A stretch of 47,468 nucleotides of DNA, from positions 1-47,468 of the IMG/VR virus record IMGVR_UViG_3300041402_000641. The stretch is one strand, 5' to 3'. Shown piece after piece: positions 1 through 5,930 of the stretch (the stretch's first letter is position 1; each line of letters starts with the position of its first letter). The notes beneath the pieces were generated by a model. The model saw only the letters and a list, made by a program, of their open reading frames with translations, was not told where the DNA came from and searched no databases. The translations under genes were made by a program, and so were the position numbers. The DNA is from a virus.

Positions 1-119
1 TTGTAGTTTTCGGCGTCACACCATTCACAACGGTTTTTTGCCCTGGTGAATCTAACGAACCTTGATCTGACTTTCCAATCAGCCGGGTATTTATCCTTGT
101 TTTCTGGTCTGATCGGCAT
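1..119 (-). CDS. HNH endonuclease, 5' part only (cut by window start)
   Basis: ATG at 119 opens MPIRPENKDKYPADW, nearly identical to the first 40 codons of the HNH gene at 46490-46804; the remainder runs off the window. The two DNA copies differ at only a few positions over 118 bases. Here the start is ATG, in the other copy GTG. If the contig is circular, this is the same gene as the one at the far end, seen through a different population variant. Confidence 0.7.
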   Translation of the reverse strand, partial: MPIRPENKDKYPADWKVRSRFVRFTRAKNRCEWCDAENY

Positions 120-122
120 TGG

Positions 123-302
123 TTACCCCCTCGAAAAGTCAAAAGGCACAAAACATGCTGATTGTTCATAACCGCCGGTTCCATTGTCACTATATGTTGT
201 ATAAATCCAGCCACCTGGAACCCTTAAAATGATGACGTTGTTGAAATTCTTTTCATCATGAAGTTCCATTTTTTTCAATTCATCAAATTCTTTTTCACTC
301 AT
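123..302 (-). CDS. Small conserved phage-type protein (59 aa)
   Basis: A 59-residue ORF starting MSEKEFDELKK, preceded by AAGGGGTGA seven bases upstream of its ATG and ending just before the HNH start at 119. It holds the segment ILRVPGGWIYT, which I recall from many small phage proteins with no assigned function. It is soluble-looking, with no membrane segment. The variant copy at the other end of the window lacks this gene entirely: there the HNH start directly follows a related ribosome-binding sequence, so the gene looks like a removable unit between two similar Shine-Dalgarno stretches. Confidence 0.7.
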   Translation of the reverse strand: MSEKEFDELKKMELHDEKNFNNVIILRVPGGWIYTTYSDNGTGGYEQSACFVPFDFSRG

Positions 303-306
303 TTCT

Positions 307-416
307 TCACCCCTTCAAAAGTTTATGAAATTCATAGGCGGCCCAATCTGAAAGAAGAAACCAAAGCCAGCCAAGCCAGCCGAAAACAAAGAAGATGATT
401 AATATTTGGTTCTCAT
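307..416 (-). pseudogene. Small membrane protein, broken by one missing base
   Basis: The ATG at 416-414 overlaps the TGA of the upstream ASCH-like gene (ATGA coupling) but meets TAA after MRTKY. In the next frame a hydrophobic peptide (LIIFFVFGWLGWLWFLL, then SDWAAYEF) runs to a TGA just upstream of the 59-residue gene. The span is 110 bases, so restoring one T near TATTAATC would give a 36-residue single-pass membrane protein. The end of the same ORF (YEFHK-LKG) survives in the 3' variant copy near 46805-46840. Either a real frameshift or a homopolymer sequencing error. Confidence 0.5.
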
Positions 417-1075
417 GGTGTCACCCTCTCAAATTCGATGATCCAGACATAGCAATTCGAGCCCCAAGAATAATCAGGCTTGACAGGTTTCGGATTGCCG
501 TTGATCGATTCCCAGAGTTCTTGAAATCTAACAATAATTTCTTCTTTTCCTTCGTGGGTGAAGGTTTCATGAAAAACACCTTCTTTCAAACAATCTTCAG
601 GACTTATATCCTGAATCCGTTCAATCTTAACGCTGACGATTTTCAGCAATATCCGTGAAAATATACGTGGCATATGAATAGAAGGCCTGGTTCTTCCCCG
701 GTCAGGATCAGCTTTTTTATCATCTGCCAAATAATCAATTTGATAACCGACGGGAATGTCACGCGGCGGGATATGGTCAAATCTGACAGGCGCGGCCCAA
801 GATTCTCTAACCCAAAGATATTCACCGGGCTTGCCATAGGGGCATTTTGCAACCCAATCAGATTGGTAATTATCATCAATAGAATGGCAATTTTTTAAAT
901 GAATCCCGTCAGAACATTCAATTAATTTGATTTTTCGCTGATAAGATTCAAAGCGTTGCCAATGGTGATCATCAGGTTGTGGTTTAACCGGGCGCCGGGT
1001 GTGTGTTTTGATATCGGCCAATGTGACTTTCACCATCGGCGCTGACATTAGGATCGGTTTTTCATTGTGTCCCAT
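413..1075 (-). CDS. ASCH/phage morphogenetic-like protein
   Basis: This 220-residue protein opens with KPILMSAPMVKVTLADIKT followed by HTRRPVKPQ and continues with CPYGKPGEYLWVRESW. This pattern is typical of a widespread phage family often annotated as ASCH-domain or 'morphogenetic' protein. The ASCH fold is thought to bind RNA or modified nucleotides; the phage role is unknown. The start follows AAAGGTTAA, and the ORF ends in ATGA overlap with the next small gene. It lies wholly inside the 1.1 kb present only in the 5' copy of the terminal repeat, so it appears to be a variable gene in the population. Confidence 0.75.
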   Translation of the reverse strand: MGHNEKPILMSAPMVKVTLADIKTHTRRPVKPQPDDHHWQRFESYQRKIKLIECSDGIHLKNCHSIDDNYQSDWVAKCPYGKPGEYLWVRESWAAPVRFDHIPPRDIPVGYQIDYLADDKKADPDRGRTRPSIHMPRIFSRILLKIVSVKIERIQDISPEDCLKEGVFHETFTHEGKEEIIVRFQELWESINGNPKPVKPDYSWGSNCYVWIIEFERVTP

Positions 1076-1079
1076 GGCT

Positions 1080-1301
1080 TTAACCTTTTGTTATTTGTTC
1101 GCCTGTTTCGGCTTTTGCTTCAAATTCCGGTTTTTCCTGAAATCGTGAAGGGTGCCAATCACAAATTTCATCAGCTTCAATGTGGCCAAATATCATGTTG
1201 CACCGGCGAAAATGAAGGCAATTGACACACGTTTTGCCTCCCGGCAGATTCATTTCAGGATCAGTTGAGCGCCTTTTGTATGGTTCACGGTTCTTTGTCA
1301 T
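1080..1301 (-). CDS. Small Cys-containing protein (73 aa)
   Basis: The start at 1301 (MTKNREPYKRR) is chosen because GAGGGGTGA lies just upstream and the ATG overlaps the previous gene's TGA. The core CVNCLHFRRCN followed by ICDWHPSRFQ, four cysteines in CxxC-x4-C-x-C order, resembles small phage proteins with a putative zinc site. Function unknown. It is absent from the 3' variant copy of this region. Confidence 0.65.
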   Translation of the reverse strand: MTKNREPYKRRSTDPEMNLPGGKTCVNCLHFRRCNMIFGHIEADEICDWHPSRFQEKPEFEAKAETGEQITKG

Positions 1302-1486
1302 GACTTCACCCCTCTGATTTTTGATATGCAATCACGACAACTAATCAGGTTTTTCTTTTGGGTGACAATGAGCAATTTTTCATGACCGGCTTGTTGACCG
1401 CAATAGCCGCGTTTTTGATGCCAAAGCTTGACCCGACCTGGCTTTTCTTCACCTGTGATGGTGTAATGAATTTCTTGTGATTCCAT
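1298..1486 (-). CDS. Small Cys-containing protein (62 aa), repeated at 46817-47026
   Basis: Starts MESQEIHYTIT behind AAAGGAG at good spacing. Mid-protein WHQKRGYCGQQ and later SCRDC suggest a small metal site. The other copy is closely similar through about residue 45 but then diverges, because in that copy the deletion junction fuses the ORF to sequence from the small membrane gene. Function unknown. The 9-codon ORF just upstream may couple its translation. Confidence 0.65.
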   Translation of the reverse strand: MESQEIHYTITGEEKPGRVKLWHQKRGYCGQQAGHEKLLIVTQKKNLISCRDCISKIRGVKS

Positions 1487-1489
1487 GGC

Positions 1490-1519
1490 TTAAACTCCTT
1501 TATGGCATTTGCTGTCCAT
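1490..1519 (-). CDS. Nine-residue leader-like ORF (MDSKCHKGV)
   Basis: AAAGGAG sits about seven bases upstream of this ATG, and the stop TAA lies inside the ribosome-binding region of the next gene. The ORF, its own binding site and its stop are kept in the second copy near 47030-47060. It could be a leader peptide controlling the 62-residue gene or merely a by-product of duplicated SD sequences. No direct support beyond conservation between copies. Confidence 0.25.
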   Translation of the reverse strand: MDSKCHKGV

Positions 1520-1554
1520 TTTAGATGACTCCTTTAAGCTGGGTTTGTTTCAAT

Positions 1555-1869
1555 TTAAAAAGGTTCAAAATTGCCGCAAGCTTGGCACTGGTAATGATCA
1601 GCCCCAACTTCACCTGATACTGAATCAACCGCAATCATCATGGAGCGTTTGCACTCCGGACATTTGCTTGTCGGTATTCTGGTTCCCTTAATGCCAATTT
1701 TGTGAAGACTTGAACCAACGCTTTTAGCCTTCTGGAGTGCGGTAAAGGCATCAACTGAAACCCCTTCAAATTTATAGAGAGAATCGCCACGATATTGAAC
1801 GTTCATGGTTTCTTTGCCATTATGGCCAATCGCTACAACGTTAGAAGATGCAACTTTGTTCATTTTCAT
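1555..1869 (-). CDS. Zinc-ribbon protein (104 aa), shortened relative to its 3' copy
   Basis: Start MKMNKVASSNVV at 1869 is preferred over a longer TTG-initiated reading because GGGGATC precedes it. C-terminal CPECKRSMMIAV and YQCQACGNF form a two-CxxC zinc ribbon. The N-terminal half (VAIGHNGKETMNVQYRGDS) resembles small phage proteins of unknown role. A single base change makes TAA after EPF, whereas the copy at 47073-47408 continues for seven more residues. Confidence 0.65.
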   Translation of the reverse strand: MKMNKVASSNVVAIGHNGKETMNVQYRGDSLYKFEGVSVDAFTALQKAKSVGSSLHKIGIKGTRIPTSKCPECKRSMMIAVDSVSGEVGADHYQCQACGNFEPF

Positions 1870-2003
1870 TTTGATCCCCAAAAAGAAAACCCCGTCCAGG
1901 AAGTGAAATCGGATGCCATGGGTCCACAAGTAAACCCCGGTCTTTTTACAGACCGTCCAATTCCACCCCTGTCAGGGGTTTTGCTAGTTTTTAGTTTTAT
2001 CAT
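1866..2003 (-). CDS. Possible 45-residue ORF ahead of the zinc-ribbon gene
   Basis: ATG at 2003 opens MIKLKTSKTPDRGG and the frame stays open to a TGA overlapping the ATG at 1869. There is no convincing ribosome-binding site and the sequence contains two GC-rich hairpins, so it may instead be untranslated leader. Listed because the stop/start overlap is the coupling pattern used elsewhere in this genome. Confidence 0.2.
   Translation of the reverse strand: MIKLKTSKTPDRGGIGRSVKRPGFTCGPMASDFTSWTGFSFWGSK
1938..1978. repeat. Two adjacent hairpins in the leader region
   Basis: Inverted repeat cggtct (1938-1943) with agaccg (1950-1955), then cccct-gtc-agggg (1966-1978), the latter followed on the plus strand by a T-rich stretch to about 1996. 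They could be a weak plus-strand terminator or leader structure for the minus-strand zinc-ribbon gene. Confidence 0.35.
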
Positions 2004-2044
2004 GATCTTGTGTTTTATGGCAATACAAATCTACTCGTAAACGC

Positions 2045-2184
2045 CTATTCAGTCAAGACAACGCGGGATTTCTTCACCGATGGTATCCAGAGCGTCTTGG
2101 CACCGTGATCAGCCTGGAAATCTAAAACACGGTTGATCAGCAAAGAAACTGATTCAACGTGTTCAAGGCCAGTTTCTTTTTCAT
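2045..2184 (-). pseudogene. Small protein gene with one-base frameshift
   Basis: A good start (AAAGGAGTAAGGAAG then ATG at 2184) begins MKKK, but that frame stops after 15 codons. The neighbouring frame reads ETGLEHVESVSLLINRVLDF and on to VLTE, with a TAG at 2045-2047. ATG-to-stop is 140 bases; one extra A in the AAAAA run after the ATG would join them into a 46-residue protein starting MKKETGLEHVES. It lies directly downstream of the cassette array and looks like a native phage gene. True frameshift or base-calling error cannot be separated here. Confidence 0.5.
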
Positions 2185-2216
2185 CTTCCTTACTCCTTTT
2201 TTTGGTTGATTTTAGA

Positions 2217-2495
2217 TTATAAATTATAATCGCTCAGTCTTGGTGGCATCCTAAACCTTATTGCCTGATCTATTTCAGCCATGCCGCACAATATCTGTTT
2301 GCCATTTGGAAATATAGCCCTGTGCTGGTCGCATCTACCCTCTGCTATTAATTCGACAAATAGCAATATTCCATTGACGTATTTAAAGATAAACCCGTCT
2401 TTTCTTGGTTCTGGATAGTCGGGAGTAAATGCAAGCTGGTTTGCAAATCTTGCGACCTGAGCCTTTTCTCTGTCTATATCGTTGTAATTTCGCAT
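2217..2495 (-). CDS. Unknown protein at the downstream edge of the cassette array
   Basis: 92 residues from MRNYNDIDREKAQVARFANQ; a TTG 36 bases upstream is an alternative start but falls inside the attC-like remnant. No clear ribosome-binding site. I do not recognise the family. The stop lies within a perfect 17-base palindrome, gattataatttataatc. No attC follows it, so it is either a phage gene next to the array or a last cassette that has lost its site. Confidence 0.5.
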   Translation of the reverse strand: MRNYNDIDREKAQVARFANQLAFTPDYPEPRKDGFIFKYVNGILLFVELIAEGRCDQHRAIFPNGKQILCGMAEIDQAIRFRMPPRLSDYNL

Positions 2496-2508
2496 ATCTA
2501 TAAATGTC

Positions 2509-2556
2509 GTATAATGGTTTAAACCTTCCAAGGGCTTACAGTGTCTATGTTATACA
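2509..2556 (-). repeat. Degenerate attC-like site (end of module 19)
   Basis: On the minus strand GTATAAC overlaps the stop of the 74-residue ORF and ATTATAC closes the site (expected GTTATAC). Outer arms GTATAA/TTATAC pair; the interior has CCTTGGAAGG. Only 48 bp, so it may be the eroded edge of the array. Confidence 0.4.
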
Positions 2557-2774
2557 CACCATCCACAAACCATGTTCCCGCAGGTTGGGCATGTGCAGCC
2601 ATAGCACTCGTCGGCATAAGCTTCAAACTCTATATCGTTGCTCTTCAGCTCGGAACTCTCAGCGGCCCACATATTACAAGCTGCGTCACAATTCCAATTT
2701 GCATCAGGGTGCTTCTCATTAATTTTGGTTACCAACTTATGGCATCCACAGTTTTTATCTTCATATGGTTTCAT
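2550..2774 (-). CDS. Cassette 19: cysteine-rich protein (74 aa)
   Basis: Starts MKPYEDKNCGCHKLV behind AGGAGGAAAG. Ten cysteines in 74 residues, including NCGC, NCDAACN and a C-terminal CYGCTCPTCGNMVCGWC block that could bind one or two metal ions. No signal peptide. The stop TAA lies inside the following attC-like box. Family not recognised; small Cys-rich proteins recur in this array. Confidence 0.7.
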   Translation of the reverse strand: MKPYEDKNCGCHKLVTKINEKHPDANWNCDAACNMWAAESSELKSNDIEFEAYADECYGCTCPTCGNMVCGWCV

Positions 2775-2791
2775 CGTCTTTCCTCCTGGGT

Positions 2792-2881
2792 GTATAACAA
2801 AGCTAATTAACGCAGACGGGGCGAACTTGGTCGCTAAGGTCTGCGAGTTTCTAGTGCCGCTGGTTATCAGCGACGTTAACC
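2792..2881 (-). repeat. attC site of cassette 18
   Basis: Minus strand: GGTTAAC at the ORF stop, GTTATAC at the far end, 90 bp. The arms pair imperfectly through CGTCGCTGATAACCAGCGG-type and CGCAGAC/GTCTGCG segments. The GTTATAC end matches the form common in Vibrio-type sites. Confidence 0.7.
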
Positions 2882-3121
2882 CTTCATCATCTTATTCCAG
2901 CATTCTTCAGAGCATACACAAGGCTCTACTGGTTTGCCCATACATCCGCAGTCAAAAGCATTGCAGCAGGTTCTATACTCAAAACCTTCTACAAATTCTC
3001 CGCAGACCTCGCATTCTTCACCTACAGGGTTAACAACCGCATCAACTCGGACTTCGTCCTCTGGTTCTTCTTGGTAAACATCAACCATGCTAATATTGCT
3101 TTCGCATTCTCCACCAAACAT
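2876..3121 (-). CDS. Cassette 18: acidic cysteine-rich protein (81 aa)
   Basis: MFGGECESNISMVDV starts after GAGGAGG. An acidic N-terminal third is followed by CEVCGE, RTCCNAFDCGCMG and CVCSEECW, eleven cysteines in total, suggesting a compact metal-binding protein. The stop TAA is the TAAC of the next attC box. Function unknown. Confidence 0.7.
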   Translation of the reverse strand: MFGGECESNISMVDVYQEEPEDEVRVDAVVNPVGEECEVCGEFVEGFEYRTCCNAFDCGCMGKPVEPCVCSEECWNKMMKG

Positions 3122-3131
3122 ATTTATCCTC

Positions 3132-3157
3132 CTCGCCGGTTATGCAACACGTTATCT
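3132..3157 (-). repeat. Short attC-like junction of module 17
   Basis: Minus strand AGATAACG at the ORF stop, then a small GTT-gcat-AAC hairpin running straight into the GAGGAGG of the next ORF. No canonical GTTRRRY end. It may be a shortened attC or just an intercistronic hairpin within a two-ORF cassette. Confidence 0.35.
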
Positions 3158-3328
3158 TTGAAGAATAAAAACGACATCTTTGCCATCATCTCTGGAATCA
3201 GAATGACAACTGAAGTCACCACGGTCATAGCAAGATGTCCCGTTAAAAGCGCAATACCTACATGCATTGCCAAATGGCAGGTCATCGGTAGATTTTTCTG
3301 TATATGTTTTGCCTTCTATATCAATCAA
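3152..3328 (-). CDS. Cassette 17: small Cys protein (58 aa)
   Basis: The likely start is TTG at 3328 (LIDIEGKTYTEKS), eight bases after GAGG; a longer reading from 3361 would begin inside the upstream attC. Contains ACRYCAFNGTSCYDRGDF with three further spaced Cys/His positions. Stops in AGATAAC, the box of the following junction. Unknown function. Confidence 0.55.
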   Translation of the reverse strand: MIDIEGKTYTEKSTDDLPFGNACRYCAFNGTSCYDRGDFSCHSDSRDDGKDVVFILQR

Positions 3329-3346
3329 AAATATGACCTCAGAAAA

Positions 3347-3435
3347 AGATAACCAGCGCATTAAATCGACTGGAAGAATCTTTGTTTATTAAAATCTGCC
3401 AGCACGGGGCCAGCGGTTTATGCAAATCGTTAGTT
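3347..3435 (-). repeat. attC site of cassette 16
   Basis: AACTAAC start box and GTTATCT end box on the minus strand, 89 bp. Almost identical in both arms to the attC of cassette 1 (9851-9938); they differ mainly near the apex, which is typical of attC sites from the same resident integron. Confidence 0.75.
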
Positions 3436-3440
3436 TCTCT

Positions 3441-3680
3441 TTATTCCGCCTTGTGCGCAAAGTCAAACTTTGGCTTTTTTACAAAACAGACATCATTGCC
3501 ACACATAACTAGCTGCAACAAATCTCCTTCTTTAATATCGTCCATCGCAAATACAGTTGTTGCACTATATTTAGGTTCTTCAGCTTTTATGGCTGTAATT
3601 AAAATAACTGCGTTAAAGAAAATAATCCCACCAATTCCGGTCAGAAACAACCCTAATAATCCTTGTATAACTGGGTGCAT
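3441..3680 (-). CDS. Cassette 16: small membrane protein (79 aa)
   Basis: MHPVIQGLLGLFLTGIGGII starts after AAGGAGGATC. Residues 5-31 form one hydrophobic segment, followed by a soluble tail with VMCGNDVCFVKKPKF. Probably inner-membrane anchored with a small cytoplasmic or periplasmic domain. The TAA stop is six bases before the attC box. Family unknown. Confidence 0.65.
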   Translation of the reverse strand: MHPVIQGLLGLFLTGIGGIIFFNAVILITAIKAEEPKYSATTVFAMDDIKEGDLLQLVMCGNDVCFVKKPKFDFAHKAE

Positions 3681-3705
3681 TTTAGATCCTCCTTAAATTA
3701 AACAA

Positions 3706-3795
3706 AACTAACCAGTGTATAAAGCGCGACCAGGAGAGGCTATGTTCGTCAAAATCTGCACCATCCGGGCTGGCCGCTTATCCAAATCGTTCTGT
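3706..3795 (-). repeat. attC site of cassette 15
   Basis: Minus strand ACAGAAC start box (first box slightly off consensus), GTTAGTT end box, 90 bp, arms GATTTGGATAAGCGGCC/CGCTTTATACACTGG pairing imperfectly; the centre shares CAAAATCTGC-type sequence with the other sites. Confidence 0.65.
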
Positions 3796-3797
3796 GG

Positions 3798-4187
3798 TCA
3801 CTTGGCCCGATCCAATGCGGCCATAAGTTTTCCCATAATCTCGTTGGCATCTTTCGCAATATAACCCATGCGCTCCACATCGCATAATTCAAGGTGTTTG
3901 CCGTATCGTGCTTGGGCTTTCGTTGCCATTGTTCTGATAAGTTCAAACTGGGCAAATGCTTGGCCAAGCTCGGAGATTTTGGCCGAGTCAACCACAGAAC
4001 CAAGCATTTCATCTGACCCCGAGGGGTTGCTCGGCCTGGGGGCTTTGGCCACCAGGTTTCCGTTGCCTTTTTGCTCCACAAAACACTCGTGGCACAAGTC
4101 ATCATCAACACACTTTTGGTGTCTGTCTCCAGCTCGGCACATTCCGCAAAGTTCAACTTTCTTTTCACAGTTCAAACAAGTACCCAT
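3798..4187 (-). CDS. Cassette 15: zinc-finger-like protein (129 aa)
   Basis: MGTCLNCEKKVELCGMCRAG starts after AAAGGAG. CLNC, CGMC, CVDDDLCHEC give two candidate zinc sites in the first 36 residues. The rest is a Pro/Ser linker (KAPRPSNPSGSD) and an alpha-helical region ending ALDRAK. Another long frame on the same strand (3749-4168) lacks such features and is taken as a shadow. Function unknown. Confidence 0.65.
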   Translation of the reverse strand: MGTCLNCEKKVELCGMCRAGDRHQKCVDDDLCHECFVEQKGNGNLVAKAPRPSNPSGSDEMLGSVVDSAKISELGQAFAQFELIRTMATKAQARYGKHLELCDVERMGYIAKDANEIMGKLMAALDRAK

Positions 4188-4199
4188 GTTATCTCCTTT

Positions 4200-4236
4200 C
4201 TAAACCCCTCGGGGCCAATGAATTTCAACGTTGTGA
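4200..4236 (-). repeat. Short attC-like junction of module 14
   Basis: Minus strand TCACAACG, a GGCCCCGAGGGGTT hairpin, then GTTTAGA leading into AAAGGAG. The end box deviates from GTTRRRY by one base. Only 37 bp. Confidence 0.4.
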
Positions 4237-4238
4237 GT

Positions 4239-4550
4239 CTACATTTTACCAGCCATATAAGCATCGGCCAACCTGTCTCGTATAGTTCCCCAATCACCAT
4301 CATCAAGGCCACTCACAGCAGCGACAAGCTTTTCATCGTTTTTCATCATACCATCAGCCCAGCTATAGGCTGGCTGGTAATCTGCCTCACAACCACCCGC
4401 TACAGCAGACCCCTTGGCCTCGGTTTTCTGGGGGCATTTAACTTCCTCAGAGTAGCTGCATTCATTGCAATATAGAAATTTTCCAGGGCATCCAGGGTCG
4501 TCAACCAGTGTTTCAATTTCGCAGTCTGGGCAAATATCTCCAATCTCCAT
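4239..4550 (-). CDS. Cassette 14: zinc-ribbon protein (103 aa)
   Basis: MEIGDICPDCEIETLV starts after AAAGGAG. CPDC near residue 7, CPGKFLYCNEC at 21-31 and CPQ at 39 make a zinc-ribbon N-terminus; the C-terminal half (YSWADGMMKNDEKLVAAVSG) is helical and acidic. Resembles small 'restriction alleviation/zinc ribbon' style proteins only in general layout; I do not assign a family. Confidence 0.65.
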   Translation of the reverse strand: MEIGDICPDCEIETLVDDPGCPGKFLYCNECSYSEEVKCPQKTEAKGSAVAGGCEADYQPAYSWADGMMKNDEKLVAAVSGLDDGDWGTIRDRLADAYMAGKM

Positions 4551-4562
4551 TTTTTCTCCTTT

Positions 4563-4599
4563 CTAGCCAGCCAAGGGTCGGCTGATCTTTACGTTATGC
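4563..4599 (-). repeat. Short attC-like junction of module 13
   Basis: Minus strand GCATAACG then CAGCC-gacccttGGCTG stem, then GCTAGAAAGGAG. The start box is canonical; the end box has become part of the next ribosome-binding region. Confidence 0.4.
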
Positions 4600-4899
4600 T
4601 TAAATGTGCTCAAAGAAGCGCCCGGTTTTCCCACACATATTAGTCAATATAGCTGCTGGCCAAGATAATAATCGTTCGGTTCCACAACTTTCCATAGCTC
4701 TGTTATTAACTTTGTCTCTGCATTTTGTCCTTATGCAGTCTGCAAAATTACCACTCGGATGTTCATCGCAGTATTTACATTCTTTGCATAATTTCCCATT
4801 GCCATAAAGCAACCTAATAAAAGGCATAACCAGGCGTTTCACGCGGAACCCAAGGGGTCGGCGGTCTGTGGTTGGCATTTCTTCCTGTGTTTTCGTCAT
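4600..4899 (-). CDS. Cassette 13: cysteine-rich basic protein (99 aa)
   Basis: MTKTQEEMPTTDRRPLG follows AGGAGGTAATTTGAA. Basic N-terminal half, then CKECKYCDEHPSGNFADC and TKCRDKV, suggesting a four-Cys metal site. The stop TAA sits one codon before the junction's GCATAACG. Function unknown. Confidence 0.6.
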   Translation of the reverse strand: MTKTQEEMPTTDRRPLGFRVKRLVMPFIRLLYGNGKLCKECKYCDEHPSGNFADCIRTKCRDKVNNRAMESCGTERLLSWPAAILTNMCGKTGRFFEHI

Positions 4900-4911
4900 T
4901 TCAAATTACCT

Positions 4912-4950
4912 CCTGTTCACCCTTGGTTCCGGTGAACTTAAACGTTATGG
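4912..4950 (-). repeat. Short attC-like junction of module 12
   Basis: Minus strand CCATAACG, then TTCACC-ggaaccaagGGTGAA stem, then CAGGAGG. A clean 6-bp stem between a canonical start box and a ribosome-binding site. Confidence 0.4.
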
Positions 4951-5151
4951 TGCAGAAAATACTTTATCAATTAACCCACCGTTTTTAATGATGATGAGTA
5001 GCCGCACCGTATTTGCATGTTGCAGCGTGGGGTTGCGGCGATTCTCGATCATGTTGTATTGCTGTTGGTGCCGCATCCCCATCGCCGTTGCCATTTGTTT
5101 TTGAGTCAGGCCCAGCGATTGCCGGGCCTCTTTTAGTTGTTGGCTGGTCAT
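4945..5151 (-). CDS. Cassette 12 second gene: XRE-type HTH regulator (68 aa)
   Basis: Start MTSQQLKEARQSLGLTQKQM at 5151, overlapping the previous gene's stop (TAATG). SLGLTQKQMATAMG and YNMIENRRNP fit the two helices and capping region of a Cro/CI-type helix-turn-helix. The short C-terminal tail, LLIIIKNGG, is hydrophobic. Likely represses the promoter with the 8-bp inverted repeat ahead of the gene pair. Partner and layout resemble toxin-antitoxin or self-regulated modules, but no known toxin is recognisable. Confidence 0.75.
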   Translation of the reverse strand: MTSQQLKEARQSLGLTQKQMATAMGMRHQQQYNMIENRRNPTLQHANTVRLLIIIKNGGLIDKVFSAP

Positions 5152-5414
5152 TATATTTCTTCGACCTCGTATCCCTCGATATTCCATTCCATTCCATCAA
5201 GGGGAACATCCTTGGTATTTTCTGTGTCCTGGAGATACACTGCCTTTACAGAGTAATGTCCGGTCTCAGCGTAACCCTCATACACGTCATACCCGGCCCA
5301 TTCTGTGCCATCGGTCACGTAACAGGCATTTTCGCAATTTGTTTGCTCTGCTGCATTTACCAGCTCTTCGCCCACTATCTTTACCGCTTCGTCTCTGCTT
5401 ATTAAGTTTCTCAT
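5151..5414 (-). CDS. Cassette 12 first gene: acidic protein (87 aa) paired with HTH regulator
   Basis: MRNLISRDEAVKIVGEELVN starts after GGAGACC. The protein is strongly acidic, with TNCENACYVTDGTEW and a repeat of Tyr/Asp/Glu toward EVEEI. It is co-transcribed with the HTH gene through a TAATG overlap. Toxin, antitoxin or other role cannot be assigned from sequence. The leader before it (AAGAGAGGGCGATTAAGCC) resembles the leader of the cassette 4 gene pair. Confidence 0.65.
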   Translation of the reverse strand: MRNLISRDEAVKIVGEELVNAAEQTNCENACYVTDGTEWAGYDVYEGYAETGHYSVKAVYLQDTENTKDVPLDGMEWNIEGYEVEEI

Positions 5415-5455
5415 GGTTGGTCTCCGGTTGGCTTAATCGCCCTCTCTTACCTACC

Positions 5456-5494
5456 ATTATACAACTATTGATTTACATTGCAAGCGAAATCAAT
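5456..5494 (-). promoter_or_regulatory. Promoter with operator-like inverted repeat for cassette 12
   Basis: Minus strand -35 TTGCAA (5483-5478), 16-base spacer, -10 TATAAT (5461-5456). ATTGATTT and AAATCAAT (5487-5494 and 5467-5474) form an 8+8 inverted repeat bracketing the -35 box, a fitting operator for the HTH protein encoded downstream. Confidence 0.65.
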
Positions 5495-5551
5495 GATTTG
5501 TTTAAATAAAGTTGATTATCTTTACTTTTATAATAATTTCGGTGATTTACA

Positions 5552-5612
5552 CCATAACCAAAAAATTAGAGCGGACACGGTAAGGCTGTGCCTCTCAATA
5601 TTGGCGTTATAT
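5552..5612 (-). repeat. attC site of cassette 11
   Basis: Minus strand ATATAAC start box, GTTATGG end box, 61 bp, arms GCCAATATTGAGAGGC and GTCCGCTCTAATTTTTTGG pair around GAG/CTC. The TGA stop of the ORF lies two bases before the start box. Confidence 0.65.
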
Positions 5613-5613
5613 T

Positions 5614-5823
5614 TCAATACGGCTTAAATTCTTTTTTGAAGATCCGCCATTTTGAGTCGTCACTTCCTGCGGGGGTTCTCATTTGCACATATTCGCCCGA
5701 GTCAGTCAGTGTTCTAATCATCATCGCACCAGCTGGCAGATAGTCTTCCCTAATGTGCGCTGTTTCAATCCCGGTAATATAGCTTTTCCTAATACGTTCT
5801 TTTAACTGTTCCATTTCCATCAC
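5614..5823 (-). CDS. Cassette 11: small protein (69 aa)
   Basis: Start GTG or the adjacent ATG (MEMEQLKERIRKSYITG) after GGAGG. The segment IREDYLPAGAMMIRTLTDSG followed by VQMRTPAG looks like a compact alpha/beta fold. No metal motif or membrane segment. Family not recognised. Confidence 0.6.
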   Translation of the reverse strand: MMEMEQLKERIRKSYITGIETAHIREDYLPAGAMMIRTLTDSGEYVQMRTPAGSDDSKWRIFKKEFKPY

Positions 5824-5840
5824 GTTTCAACCTCCTAAAA

Positions 5841-5930
5841 ATATAACAAAAAAATTAACTGGATGGCTAGATCGCCGGTGGCCCTGCGGGAATTTTCCCT
5901 GTAGCCCACCAGTTATTTAGCACGTTATAA
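5841..5930 (-). repeat. attC site of cassette 10
   Basis: Minus strand TTATAAC overlapping the ORF stop, GTTATAT end box, 90 bp. Arms GCTAAATAACTGGTGGGC and CCATCCAGTTAATTTTTTTG share CTGG/CCAG pairing, the usual attC geometry. Confidence 0.75.

Noticed and set aside
395-658. 87-codon plus-strand ORF
   Set aside because: Lies antisense to the ASCH-like gene with no supporting signals.
2638-3033. 131-codon plus-strand ORF
   Set aside because: Antisense to two cassettes with good binding sites and Cys-rich products; crosses an attC; no start signal.
3749-4168. 139-codon minus-strand ORF overlapping cassette 15
   Set aside because: No ribosome-binding site, Trp-rich nonsense-like composition, and it extends through the attC; the frame with CLNC/CHEC motifs is preferred.
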